From positions 7,940,501 through 8,004,500 of the forward strand of contig JAMJFZ010003581.1 in the NCBI GenBank assembly GCA_026225945.1: a stretch of DNA of 64,000 bases, given 5' to 3'. Positions 34,621-45,600 of this stretch are shown piece by piece (within the stretch, counting starts at the first letter, position 1; each line of letters opens with the position of its first letter). A program made the translations under genes and the position numbers. The notes below the pieces were generated by a model. That model had not been told where the DNA came from and did not search any database. It was given only the letters and a program-made list of their open reading frames with translations. Origin of the DNA: Cricetomys ansorgei. Taxonomy: Eukaryota; Chordata; Mammalia; Rodentia; Nesomyidae.

Positions 34621-34629
34621 AGAGCACAC

Positions 34630-34740
34630 AAGGAGGCTGGGGATGTAGCCCAGTGGTAGAGCACCTGCCCAGAATGTGTAAACCTCTACATTTGTTCCCC
34701 AGCAACACACACACATACACACACACACACACACAAATAT
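34630..34740 (+). mobile_element. ID-type SINE (plus) with CA tail
   Basis: 'ggaggctggggatgtagcccagtggtagagcacctgcccagaatgtgtaaacc' and 'gttccccagcaac', ending in (CA)n. Close to the ID consensus. Confidence 0.94.
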
Positions 34741-34814
34741 AATCTAATTTATATTCGTCTAGACTCACAATTTCAAGGCTGAACATTTAGAAAATAACTA
34801 GTAAAAATGCTGGG

Positions 34815-35035
34815 CTAGAGGCAGGTGAGTTGGATCAGTGCTTAAGAGCACATACTGCTCTTACGAAGGAAGAAAGTTTAGTTCCCAGCATTCCCCATTG
34901 CAGGGGAATCACAGCCACCTGTAACTCTAGCTACAGGAGATCCAATGCCCGTGACCTCCACAGGCAGCTACACTCATGTGCACTGCCCGTAATTAACACA
35001 GGGACACATAATTAACAATAATAAAAATAATACTT
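34815..35035 (+). mobile_element. B2-type SINE (plus)
   Basis: 'ggcaggtgagttggatcagtgcttaagagcacatactgctcttac', 'tagttcccagca', 'cacctgtaactctagctacaggagatccaatgcc', then an AATAATA tail. Confidence 0.9.
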
Positions 35036-35829
35036 AAGAAAAGAAATACTAAGATGCTATACTCTAAAATAGCTACCCTATCGATGTGAATCATGTTAGC
35101 ATATGTCGACTCAACTAGAAACTTCCTGACGCAAAATCACTATCACTTCTTTGGTTTTAAAAATCAGGAAATGTTTATCTGGGCAGTTGTTCTTGGGAGC
35201 CTGTGAACCAGCTGATCCTGTAATCACAAATCCACATCCATTGCTAACCACTCAAACAAGCTCATGACTCAAAAAAGAAAATCTGGCGTGCACAAAAGAG
35301 GAATGGGGAGATTTTATATTTCACTGAGAGCCTCCGTGGCTTCCCTGACCAATAGCTCATAGAGAGATATCTTATATCTGCCACTGGGATTTTGCTTAAT
35401 AACTCTCAGCTATTAGGTGCAGCATTAATTCACCCATAAAGGCTTTCAGCTCTTCCATTTTTTTAGTTGACTTACAAAGCAGGATGTTTCCATAAGGCTT
35501 TCTCCTGCTCCCTTCATTTTGATTAACGCCCCCTCCCAAATCCCCATCCCTCTCCTCTCATTCCTGCTAAAACTCTCCGCCCTAGTATTTCCCCTCTCTG
35601 TTTTCATATCACATATGTTGTGTTACTCCCCCTCCCTTGAACCACTCTGCTCTCGTTTCCTATCTTCTATTGGTATTCCAAGTTAAACACACAAATGTAA
35701 AGATGAGACGCTAAGATTGACACACGAGAGAGAATGTGCAGTGTTTGTCTTTCTGAGCCTCAGTTGCCTTGCTCATTTACCTGTAAGTTTAATAATTTCA
35801 TTTGGCTTTACAGGTGAAGAAAATTCCAT

Positions 35830-35863
35830 TGCGCGTGTGTGTGTGTGCGCGCGCACGCGCGCT
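35830..35863. repeat. Alternating purine-pyrimidine tract (GT then GC)
   Basis: GCGCGTGTGT...GCGCGCGCACGCGCGC: strict alternation over about 33 bp with CG steps, a strong Z-DNA-prone sequence in otherwise AT-rich DNA. Confidence 0.9.
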
Positions 35864-36470
35864 ACGTTTTCATTATCCATTCATCAGTTGATAGATATAT
35901 ACACTGAGTTAGTTCTTTGGCTATCGTGGATAGAGCAACAGAGGACACTGTTGAGTAAAATCTTTGTAGTATGGTATCGATAGAGTCCTTAGGGTATGCG
36001 CCCTGGAGTGCTTAGCTAAGGAGGTTTTGTTTCTAGGGTTTTGTTTTGTTTTTTTAATGAACTCCCATCCTGATTTCTGCAGTGGCTATACCAGTTCGCA
36101 TTCTCACTAACAGTAAATAAGAGTTCCTCTTTCCCCACATTCTCTCCACCATTTGTTACTACTTGATTTTTTTTTTATGGCAGCCACCGTGACTGGGATG
36201 AGATGGAATCGCAAAGTGGTTTAAATTGCATTTCCCTAATGGCTAGGGCTATTGAACACATTTTTAAAAGCTTATGAGTCATTTGTATTTCTTCCATTGA
36301 GAACTCTCTATTCAAACCCATGATCCATGTTTTTTTCTCGATGTTTAATAATTTTTTACTTCTTTCTGTCTTCTGAATATGAATCTTCCATCAGAGATAT
36401 AGCTGGCAACGATTTTTCTCCCACTTGGTGCCTCTACATTTAATTAAACATTTCCATTTGTCTTTATTGC
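35864..36470 (-). mobile_element. L1 ORF2 end/3' region (minus)
   Basis: The + strand shows the antisense of an L1 3' region: 'attatccattcatcagttgatagata', 'gcagtggctataccagttcgcattctcac', 'agagttcctctttccccacattctc', 'tgggatgagatggaatcgcaaagtgg', 'catttccctaatggctaggg' and 'catttgtatttcttccattgagaactct'. Frames are broken and no ORF survives. Confidence 0.9.
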
Positions 36471-36599
36471 CCACCATTGGTGAGACCCGATTGAGGAGAG
36501 ATTACACTGGAACTGAGATGGCAGCTTTCTCCCTGCTTTCCAGCTCTCGTGGTGCTGGAAGAGGAAACGCAGGCTGTCAGGCAAGAAAAGGCATCAATT

Positions 36600-36810
36600 G
36601 CCTGACCTAGCTGAGAACCCTACAACTACAATACCAACTTGTCAGGCAAGATGTGTCCCCATTGGTGCAACAATGGCACAACTGTTAAAAGGGCAACCAA
36701 GCACTCTCTGGTTCTGAGGCCTATTCCGAGAGAAAGAATCCATGCCTGGTCCTGTAAACCCGGTTAAAAACCTGTGGTTGGGAACGTCTTAGGGCCCTAG
36801 GGTGACAAAA
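36600..36810 (+). repeat. Unassigned dispersed repeat, copy 1
   Basis: 'ggtgcaacaatggcacaactgttaaaagggcaaccaagcactctctggttctgaggcctattccgagag' shares its order with 60935-61000 ('agtgcaacagtggttcaaactgttcaggat..gctttctgattggatttaaagcc'). It is probably one rodent interspersed family next to L1 sequence; I cannot name it. Confidence 0.5.
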
Positions 36811-37429
36811 TTGACACAGTACCAAACTGCCTTCTAAATATCTATGTTTGTACTCAAAGATGAATACTGCTCTCACTCTCAGTCAGGAGAAAATGTTCAC
36901 AAATGATGTCAGCAAATGCACAGCTCAAGGTACTGAGAGTAAGTGACAGCTGAGTGCTCAGACTTCTAGCTACCACCCCAATATAGGGCTCATGGAATGA
37001 TATGTAAGAGCAGACAGAAAGAATGTCTGAGTGAGACTATGTTGGGTTCTCACTCTTAGGACTCTTAGGAATGATGCATCCATGCAGCTGCTTCCTACAA
37101 TGGGCCTGTACAAGACAGGGCCTGTCAACAGTAAACCATAGATAGGAAAGGAGCACATGTGGCCCTGCCCTCCCTACTGAAATAAAGATGGCTGATATAT
37201 TCTGGAGGAGGAGCGGGCATGTCCTCAGTTATATACCCGTAGATGATCAAGCCCGTGGCCACAGAGATAGCCCTGGTTAAACTTAGTGGGATATAAAATA
37301 AAAGGACATGATGGTGGGAAAGGGATTTGTACGGAGGATGGGATGGGCAATAGTGATGGGAGGGAGATAAGAGAAGGTAAGGGTGTCTCTGTGTGGACAC
37401 AGTCAACAAGAGACAGAAGCAAGCATTGG

Positions 37430-37480
37430 TCTTTTCTTTTCTTTTTCTTTTTTTTTTTCTTTTCTTTTTTTTTTTTTGAT
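37430..37480. repeat. T-rich (CTTTT)n tract
   Basis: Long T runs broken by single C; the frames across it are artefacts. Confidence 0.92.
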
Positions 37481-37699
37481 CTCACTTGGGGTTTCAGGCA
37501 ACCACAAAAGGCAATCAGGCATTTGACAAGTGGTCTGCGTGACATCTGGGGTTTCTGTCTTCTTAGGCAATGAGAAACCCAGGAGTGCAAAGTCAGCAGG
37601 ACCTAGAATTGAGAGGAACTCCTGCCTGGGGAGTTAGTATCTTAAAAATATTAAGCATGTTATAAAGCATGGCATGTCCTCCTAGGGGTCAGTCAGTGC

Positions 37700-37822
37700 C
37701 CTGAGGATGAACTCTAGCCTTCGGTACATGCCAGTGTCCAGGGCAGCCCTCCAGGGCAGCTTTCTCCATAGTCCTGAAGTAGCAAATGCCTTAACCCACT
37801 GAGCCATATTACCAGCCCCACA
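37700..37822 (-). mobile_element. B2-type SINE fragment (minus)
   Basis: The minus strand GGGGCTGGTAATATGGCTCA, then 'gtgggttaaggcatttgctacttcagg', is a B2/B3 head; the rest is diverged. Confidence 0.75.
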
Positions 37823-38284
37823 GCCATGAAAATGTGGTTGTAGGACATGGTTATGGGGCTTCTGGTGTTGTCGCCACTACAAACAAGCTCTGGTCCTTTC
37901 CTTCAAGCCAAAGGGCTGTGATGTGCCAACTACAACAGCACAGAAGGAAACCACAGAAGTAAGCCAGCACACCCCGATGTCTATGGATTTGGCGAGAACT
38001 CATAAATACATCTTTGTTTAATGCATTGATTCAGTTAACTTTGAAAACAAGAATTACAATCCATACACCTTGGAATACTAGTAACAGCCTGTTGTAGCTG
38101 GGACCTACTCTGAATGTTTTACAGCAATACTTCTTTTAATCTGTCTCCCAAAACTTAAAGGGAGATACTATTTATTCTCCCCTCATTTCATAGTTAAGAA
38201 AACTGAGATGAAGTTATTTGTGCAAGGTAAGGTATTGATATGAAAACACATGTACACATAATTTTAATGTGCAAGTTAATGAGA

Positions 38285-38342
38285 GGAGGAGCAAGAAAAA
38301 AGAGAGCAGGAGAGAATAAGAGAGGAGAAAGAGAGAAGAATC
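38285..38342. repeat. GA-rich tract
   Basis: GAGAGGAGGA and AGAGAG repeats. Confidence 0.88.
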
Positions 38343-38439
38343 TCTTCTGTCTGTATTACAAAGTTCATATTTTTTGATTTTTTAGGTAACTAAAATAGCT
38401 GTAAGCATTATCTAATTTTTATTTTAATTTTGGGGGAAT

Positions 38440-38830
38440 TTCATGCATGGGTACTGCATTTACATCATTTCCAGCCCTCTCTTTCTCCTCTCAAAACCTA
38501 TTGTGTAGTTGTTACATTGCTGTGGCTCAGCAAGGAAGAAATGGAGACACTTTCATAGTTGTAAACTCTGCCAGACCTCAGCAGAGGGAACCACCATCAT
38601 GGCAAGCACCATACTGGACAGTGGAACCCTGAGCATCTGAGCTCAGGTGTTTTTATTGATTCAGAAGTCCTCGGGTGCAGATCATATGCAATCAAACATC
38701 TCCCCACAGAAATCCAACACCTGCAGACAATGCAAAATTGCCAAGACCTAGGCAGACCCTCATTCAACAGTTCACAAAACAATATGAAAAACACAACTAA
38801 AAATAAACTTCTACAATAATTCCCCTTTTC
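38440..38830 (-). repeat. Possible LTR-like repeat (minus), weak
   Basis: On the minus strand an AATAAA signal lies in 'ctgaatcaataaaaacacctgagctcag', preceded by 'gaggacttc'. The composition recalls rodent LTR ends, but I could not tie it to another copy in this window. Confidence 0.3.
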
Positions 38831-39281
38831 TGTATAAAAAAAAATACTTTACCTTTATAACACAATTTAACGCTACATCAGCAAAATCATTTACAAGAGG
38901 AACAATTATGAGGCTTTTAATGCACACGACTAAGTGAAACCAAACATCTATCAAACTTTTCTTTGGACAGCAGAAAAACATTATCAATGTCCAATTACCT
39001 GTAATTCACTTACCATCTGACCAGTCGTGGATCACCAGAGTAATCTCTAGCTGCATCCTTGCAATCAGCCATCGTTGGCTGGTCTCTGATATTGCTATGG
39101 TAGTTGCCTATCTTAAGGGAAGAAGTAAATATTTTCCACGTGAAAACACTTTTAATACATGGATCAAGTCATTCTGTTTTAGTCTTAGTTTCAAAATATA
39201 GTCTTCCTCAATACTGAGCAAAACTCAAAATCGGTACCCATTAATGAGTAAGAACGTCACGATCCATAAAATATACAGCCA

Positions 39282-39379
39282 TCCAGTGGGTCACATATCA
39301 CCCCTACAATGTGTTGCTCCTTTTCAAGATTACACCAGTGGAGTTACACTGAAGTACAATGCTGGGCACAAGGTGGGTT
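39282..39379 (+). repeat. Direct duplication, copy 1
   Basis: Shares 'tccagtg..tcacatatcac.cct', 'aatgtgt.gctccttttc.agattacacc..tggagt' and the run to 'ggtgggtt' with 39970-40070, same strand, about 690 bp apart. Confidence 0.8.
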
Positions 39380-39529
39380 GCTTTTGTTATTTGTTGTTTT
39401 TAGGTTAGGGGAGAGGAGTTTGTTTTTTTTTTTTCCTTAGCTGAGACCTTCATAAATAGCTAAATATAAAAAGAAAAATAAATTACTATGTGTGGGTAGG
39501 GTTGCAGGATGCCTAGCATGTAGGAGGCC

Positions 39530-39655
39530 CCATAAAATTGAGTGTGGTGGTATAGACCTGCAGTCTCAACCCTCAGAGGCAGATGCAGGAAGATCAGAAG
39601 TTGAAGTTCTAGTACCACGTGGTCTATATGAGACATTGAAGAGGGAGGGCAGTAA
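39530..39655 (+). mobile_element. Diverged B1 SINE (plus)
   Basis: 'attgagtgtggtggtatagacctgcagtctcaaccctcagaggcagatgcaggaagatcag' has the B1 order; the 3' half is degraded and followed by a GA-rich stretch. Confidence 0.8.
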
Positions 39656-39969
39656 ACAAGCAAAGGGTGGGAGGGAGAAAAGAGAAGGGGGAAAAAAAAG
39701 GAAAGAAACTATGTGTTTTCAAGTGTCTATGTGGGAATATCCTCTCCCCGCGCACTATGATGGAAACCCTCTATTCGAAAACCTAAGCCATTCAACTTAA
39801 CCTATATCTTCAGGCAGAATGGGGGACTTCTGCCTTTCAGGCAGCTTGGAAAACCCAAGGACCTCGGCATGCTCATTAGGCTCCATGGTGTCTCACATCA
39901 TCTGAGCAAACAAGTGCACCCATAAAGCAGCCATTTCTTCCTTTTCTATCTCTATAGAATGGACATGTA

Positions 39970-40070
39970 TCCAGTGATTCACATATCACTCCTGAAATGT
40001 GTAGCTCCTTTTCCAGATTACACCCATGGAGTAGATTATAATGAACTACAAAGCTGCGTATAAGGGGGTT
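39970..40070 (+). repeat. Direct duplication, copy 2
   Basis: Partner of the copy at 39282. A B1 and GA-rich sequence lie between the two. Confidence 0.8.
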
Positions 40071-40079
40071 TGTACCCAA

Positions 40080-41390
40080 CCATGTGTACAGAGAATCCAT
40101 GTGTATACAGAACACATGGGTGTAGTGCGCCACCTCCTGAGGAGAAGAGGATGTGTGGGTTGCCAAGAAGGCATGCTTGCTCAGCCTGTGGGGGCTCAGT
40201 GAGCAGTGTATTTGGAGATGGAGGGTGTGGAGGCACTTCTGCATCCTCTCCCAAGCCCAATGCTAGTCTGTACTGAGAAATGACTGAAATGAATCTTTAT
40301 CAGACACACTATGTATGGCAGTGCTGAGAAAGCAAAATGCAAAGAACTTGAACTTAGAGTTCCAGAGGTCACTGCTTGAGTGACCTTGAGCGAGTTAACT
40401 AATTCCTCCAGGCTACATTCATAAATGAGGGAAGCAAACCAAGGCTTTTCGTAGTCTGTTTGGCCTTAATAATGTGAGACTACCATCAGGAGGAATCTCT
40501 TTCTCTCTGACCTTTAAGTGAGCCTCAGAATTCAGGTCTTTTTGACATCACCAGAGTTATCTGGGAAATGTCGCCAGCCTTCTGTCACTCTAGCAATCCA
40601 GCACACAGATCTAGCCACAGGTGACTCATTAGGCAATGAACCCTACTGTTGTCTGCAGCAGGCTTCCTTGGGAATAAGTGAAGAGAGCCTGCCCAAGCAT
40701 CCTGCATGTCATTAGATTATGTACAAGTTAGAAACAGGAGCCAAGCTCCTGCTATCTGCCTGACCCAAAAGCAAGTTCCAGAGAGGAGCAAGACCTTAAC
40801 ATTCCACTTCCTCTCTGGCACCTGGAATGCAGCAGCAATTGTCAATGTTCTTAAAGCCAGGGGTATGTTAGCATACTCCCGAGAGACCAATGTGGTATGC
40901 TATATCCAGACAAGAGAAACAGGATAGGAGACACAGGTTTCCCCAGAGACTGAGATCTGAATTCTGTGTATCTCCAAGTAGCATAGGAGGCTGACAAAAG
41001 ACTCGCAGTGACCCAAAGGGTATAGAAGTCTTAGAAAGAAGGATGCAAAGGGACAACGTGGCCCTAATGACAGGATTCTGGGAGTGGCTGCTGCCAACAC
41101 TGTGGCCCTTCTGTGTACATCTTCTTCTACTTTGTACCTCTAGTGGTTAGCACAGTGGCAAGTAGATGTTCACTGAAAGGTGGAAGTGTAACATATTGCC
41201 CCCACAATTGAGCTCCATTTGCATCCTTTCCCTTAACTCTCAGTGTAAGTGTAACTGAGCCTCGATTTCATTAATAACATTAACTCTAACACCAGAGCTC
41301 TGAGAAGGAAATATAAAAAATGAATGACACACATGTAGAATTTCACAAACTTTAGGGCTATAAAATCTTGGAGTCCAAGCTGACAATAGA
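40080..41390. other. Intergenic, no gene seen
   Basis: No SINE or exon recognised. This is the sequence downstream of both convergent genes. Confidence 0.35.
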
Positions 41391-41394
41391 AACA

Positions 41395-41810
41395 AAATGC
41401 CTTGACTTAGTTTGCTTCCATATTTCTATGTTAAACATCGTGACCAGAAGCAACTTGGAGAAGAAAGGATTTGCTTGGCTAGTGAGTTATATAGGCCATG
41501 ATGGAGGGAAGTCACGGCAGGAACTCAAGGCAGGAACCTGGAGGCAAGAACTGAAGCAGAAAGAACTCTGTCCACTGGGTTCCACTCCATGGCTTGCTCA
41601 GCCTGCTTTCTTATACAACCCAGGACCATCTGCCCAGATGTGGCACTGCCCACAGTGGACTGAGTCCTCCCAAAGCAGTCACTGATCAAGAAAATGCCCC
41701 CCATACTTGCTCACAGACCAATCTGATGGGGGCAATTTCTCAACTGAGGTTCCCTCTTTCCAGGTGACACAAGTCTATATTAAGTTAAGAAACACCAACC
41801 AGCACATACT
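41395..41810 (+). repeat. Rodent dispersed repeat copy 3, beside IL17F 3' end
   Basis: 'gaagtcacggcaggaactcaaggcaggaacctggaggcaagaactgaag', 'tgcccacagtggactgagtcctcc', 'caatctgatgggggcaatttctcaactgaggttccctc', and a terminal 'agttaagaaacaccaaccagcac'. The fullest copy in the window. It ends within about 30 bp of the predicted IL17F poly(A) signal. Confidence 0.78.
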
Positions 41811-41819
41811 TCAAACATA

Positions 41820-42423
41820 TTTTAATTGATAGTACTTTTATTACATAATTAATGGATATATTAATTTTCTACTACTAAAATTTTATATAATCAATAGGTC
41901 ATAAATATATGTATAGTTCCCCTACAAATATAAATATATAATAGTTTAAGCCAACTTGATTTATATTCAGCAAATTTTTCTGTGGACAGACATATTATAT
42001 GCTTGCCCCATCCTTGCCAGTCCATCTCACACCACACAGCCCCCTCGCATATATCCTGATTATGTTTCCTCATTTCCATCAGAAATACAAGTATTTTGTT
42101 GAGCTCTACAAGAATGATATTGCATCAAAGTGATGCCTTGACAAGAAATGTGGTCATCACGTAACATAAAGAGATTGGGACAAGGGTCCCCTAATTCTCT
42201 TTCATTTTAGGAACTGGAGCATCAGGACACATCAGGACTGGTACCAAGTCTGAAGCATGCTAGAAAGTTAACACTATATCTAATAGAGAGCTTCGAGAAT
42301 ACCGTGCACGCCTTATTAAGAGCCCTAGGAAGCAGAAAGACTCGGGGATCATGCTTTATGCAGAGCGGTGAGTACGGAGAGGCATTTCCTCAGCGTCTTC
42401 ACCCGAGTCAATGGGCAGCTTCA
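41820..42423 (-). other. IL17F: IL17F 3' UTR
   Basis: AT-rich distal half with ATTTA pentamers on the coding strand (41902-41906, 41931-41935). Its 3' limit is inferred from the poly(A) signal. Confidence 0.7.
41837..41842 (-). terminator. IL17F: IL17F poly(A) signal
   Basis: The + strand TTTATT reads AATAAA on the coding strand. It gives a 3' UTR of about 600 nt and an mRNA near 1.1-1.2 kb. Confidence 0.65.
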
Positions 42424-42661
42424 TCAGGCCACGTGGTGGACAACGGGAGTGACACAGGTACAGCCAACTTTTACCCGCATCTTCTCCAGCCTAAAGGAAT
42501 TCGAACAGCCCTGGGGCTCCCTCCGGAGGACCAGGATTTCTTGATGGATGGCAACGGAGTTCATGGAGCTGTCTTCCTGTCCCTGGGCATTGACGCAGCC
42601 CGAGTACCTACACTGGGCCTCAGCAATCTCTGAGGGGAACCGGTGAGGGTCTCGGGTGATG
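42424..42661 (-). CDS. IL17F: IL17F coding exon 3
   Basis: Follows a T-rich acceptor ending TTCAG. Encodes residues 83-161 with five of the six mature cysteines. The open frame extending upstream to 42831 is intron. 238 coding bases, as in IL17A exon 3. Confidence 0.97.
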
Positions 42662-45600
42662 CTGAAGAAAAAAAATAAGGAAAAGCAAGATGCTGAGGAT
42701 GATGAGCAGGATACAGGGAGGAGAGGAGTGCTCCAGCAGAACTGGGAGTTCCGCCTGGCTGCGGGGGGGGCATGAGGTTGTGGAAGGCATTGGGGTGGGG
42801 AGGTTGTTCTGAGATACACAGCGGGCCACACAGGCTCTAGATTTTTGGACCAAGCTCTAGCTGTTAAGTAACTTCCTACACCGCAGGTAGCTCAACCATA
42901 AAAGGGAGCTTCTCACATATCATCCCCTTAGGATTATTGAGTTTATCGCATAGTATGAATGCATATAAAGTACTCCCCCTAAATGATGTTAAGCTTTGGT
43001 TAATGTTTGGGCTACATTTCATTTGTAGTGTTATTATTACAATTATCATTCGTGCTTTAAGCAGAGATTGAACATCACTCATAGGTCTCCCAATGTACCA
43101 TCCATAAAACTCACTGCTTGGAAAGGAAAGTCGGTCCAAATCCTGTCTGTTTCCTTCCCGATACTGGAGGCAGGCAGCAAAGCCAATTTGCCTCAGTGTC
43201 AGACCTCTCAAGGGGGGAGCTATACAAAGCTCCAAAGGACTGCTTTGTCCCTGGAATATACTTTTATAAGTGTATTTGAAGGGTATAGGTGGGTGCTAAG
43301 TGTTCCCAGGATGTATATCTTAAGACAAAATCACAAGGCTCCACCCTATACAGCTGACATCTACTTCCCAAGCTGACTTTGCTTCCACGCCCCTCTCTTA
43401 CCTTCATTATTTAAAGAGTAATATCTAATCGAAGGAGATCCCTAAACTGACTGCTTTCTTTCTGTTTGTTATTGCTTTGTCTTTGAGACAGGGTCTCACT
43501 ATATATTTATGGCTGTCCTGGAACTCACTGTGTAGACCAGGCTGGCCTCCAACTCACAAAGATCTGCCTGCTCTGCCTCTCAAGTGCTGAGATTAAAGGT
43601 GTGCACCACTGTATCTGGTTTAGCATATTTTTCAATGGAATATGTATATCTGTCTTCCTCAACTTACTTGTAAACCCATGGAGAGCTGGAGCGGTTCTGG
43701 AAGTCGTGTGAGATAGAAACGCCCTGGTTTTGACTGAAGATGCGAATGTCAACTCTCACACTATTATCCTCCAGAGGAGGGCAATTCCCAGTCTTCTGGG
43801 AGGCAGGAACCCCTGCTTTAGGGTTCTTCCGAGCTGCTACCTCCCTTAGGATGGCAAGTCCCAACATCAACAGTAGCAGGGACTTGACCTGGAAAATGGA
43901 AAAGATTGCTGAGTTAGAGCCTTGGCGGTGCAAGGCAACTGAACTCTGTGTGTAGGTCACTTTATGCGATCAAGGTTCCATTCTCTCTACATTACAGGTC
44001 ATCAGTGGCAATGAGAACACTCCTGCCTAATGTTATCAGGGTGCAAACCAGAAAGACTAGTCACCAAAGCCCTCTTGACTTTACCTCAAGCCATAGATTG
44101 CACAAAGCCTTCCTCCAGGACATCCCCTCAAATCCCACCCTCCTGGCAAGGTCATATGTATGTAGTCCAATTAGAAGTCTATTTGTCAGCGTTAAAAATA
44201 ACAAATACTTTATCATTTATCACTCAAAGTTTTTTAATGTCCCCTAAAAAAGTGATATCTGTGTTCATATCAGACTTATACCTGTTGGGATATAACTTCC
44301 TGTAAGAGAATATGCATAGCAAGGGTGTCCCATAGAAACTTTCTGTATGAATGAAAGAATGGATGAGTGAAGGGATGAAGAAGACAGCACTGTCAAACTA
44401 AGCAATATAGTCAGCTCCACTCATTGAGCAAAAGATTATGCAAAACCAATCACAACAAATTTCCAATTATCCATGCTAATTGAAAGAAGCCGGGACACGG
44501 TGCATGATAGCAGAGTGTAGAACCCATTTCTTTTAGCTCTGGAATATACATTTTCTATAATGACATTGAAATATCAGCTTATCTGATGTTACAAGAACAC
44601 ACAAGGAAGGTATTCAATGAAGACCTAGCTATAAGAAGACCTAAAAACTCAACAGCTTCCCTTTATTGCAAACAACCTTTGCCCACATCACCATCTCTGC
44701 TGACCCTCCCAGGGGATGGACAAGCCCACATTAAGTCAGAAGAACTGAAGCTGAGCTTTTAATTTCTGGGCTCGTTGTTCAGGTTCATGCTGTGCAGGTA
44801 GGGAAAGTGATTATGCATATAGGTTTAAAAGACCCACATGTTATTTTATACATACTGGAGGCAAGAAATGCCCAGAACAAACAGAACAGTCATGGTGTCA
44901 ACCCGCTGTACAAAGATCACTGACAATAAGTCGAAAGCCAGATGCCTTACAAGTATATATTCATTTCAGTGTATCAATTAATCCCTGCCCCAAAATGCTG
45001 GAAGGGAGACACCATTATTATGCAGTCAAGGAAGTAAAAGCTCACAAAGGGTAATGACGAACACTGAATCCCATGTTTAGCCAGGCAGCAGGAAAACCAA
45101 ATCTGTCTGACTTCAAAGCCTTATGTCCTTGAATACTGTACTTTGGTGGCTTGTTGTGATCTCTAAAATAGCATACTAACGATTACATTAATATCACCGT
45201 TGTTAGAAAGCATAAAGCTATTTATAAAATCCAAGCGAGAGTTGCACAAGGAAAATCATTGGACTATCAAAACCAATTAACACAGCGTGTGATCTCCTAA
45301 GCCTGGTCCATGTGCCTCTATATTAGCCCTTCCCAGGTTTATCCAATTAGTGTCAGGCAGGATTCTAGTTCTCAAGAGTGAGGAACAGAACTCTTACCAC
45401 ATTACCATACCACTAGATTCTAGGAGAAGGAGAAAGACAGTGGAAATTAATTAATGAATTACCTAGCTATCAGAGACACGAGAAGCTGTCCAAACACTTA
45501 ACCCTGGGCGGTTCTACTTCCTTCACTCAAAGTAATACAATAGTCTCAGAAGAACCAAACCATGGTTTTGCTGCTTCCTTGGGATATATATTATATATTA

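Noticed and set aside
33498..34735. Possible tRNA genes
   Set aside because: The tRNA-like A and B box sequences belong to ID SINEs with their usual downstream bodies, not to standalone tRNAs.
42662..42831. Open frame extending IL17F exon 3 upstream
   Set aside because: It crosses a TTCAG acceptor with a T-rich tract; the extra residues are not IL-17F.
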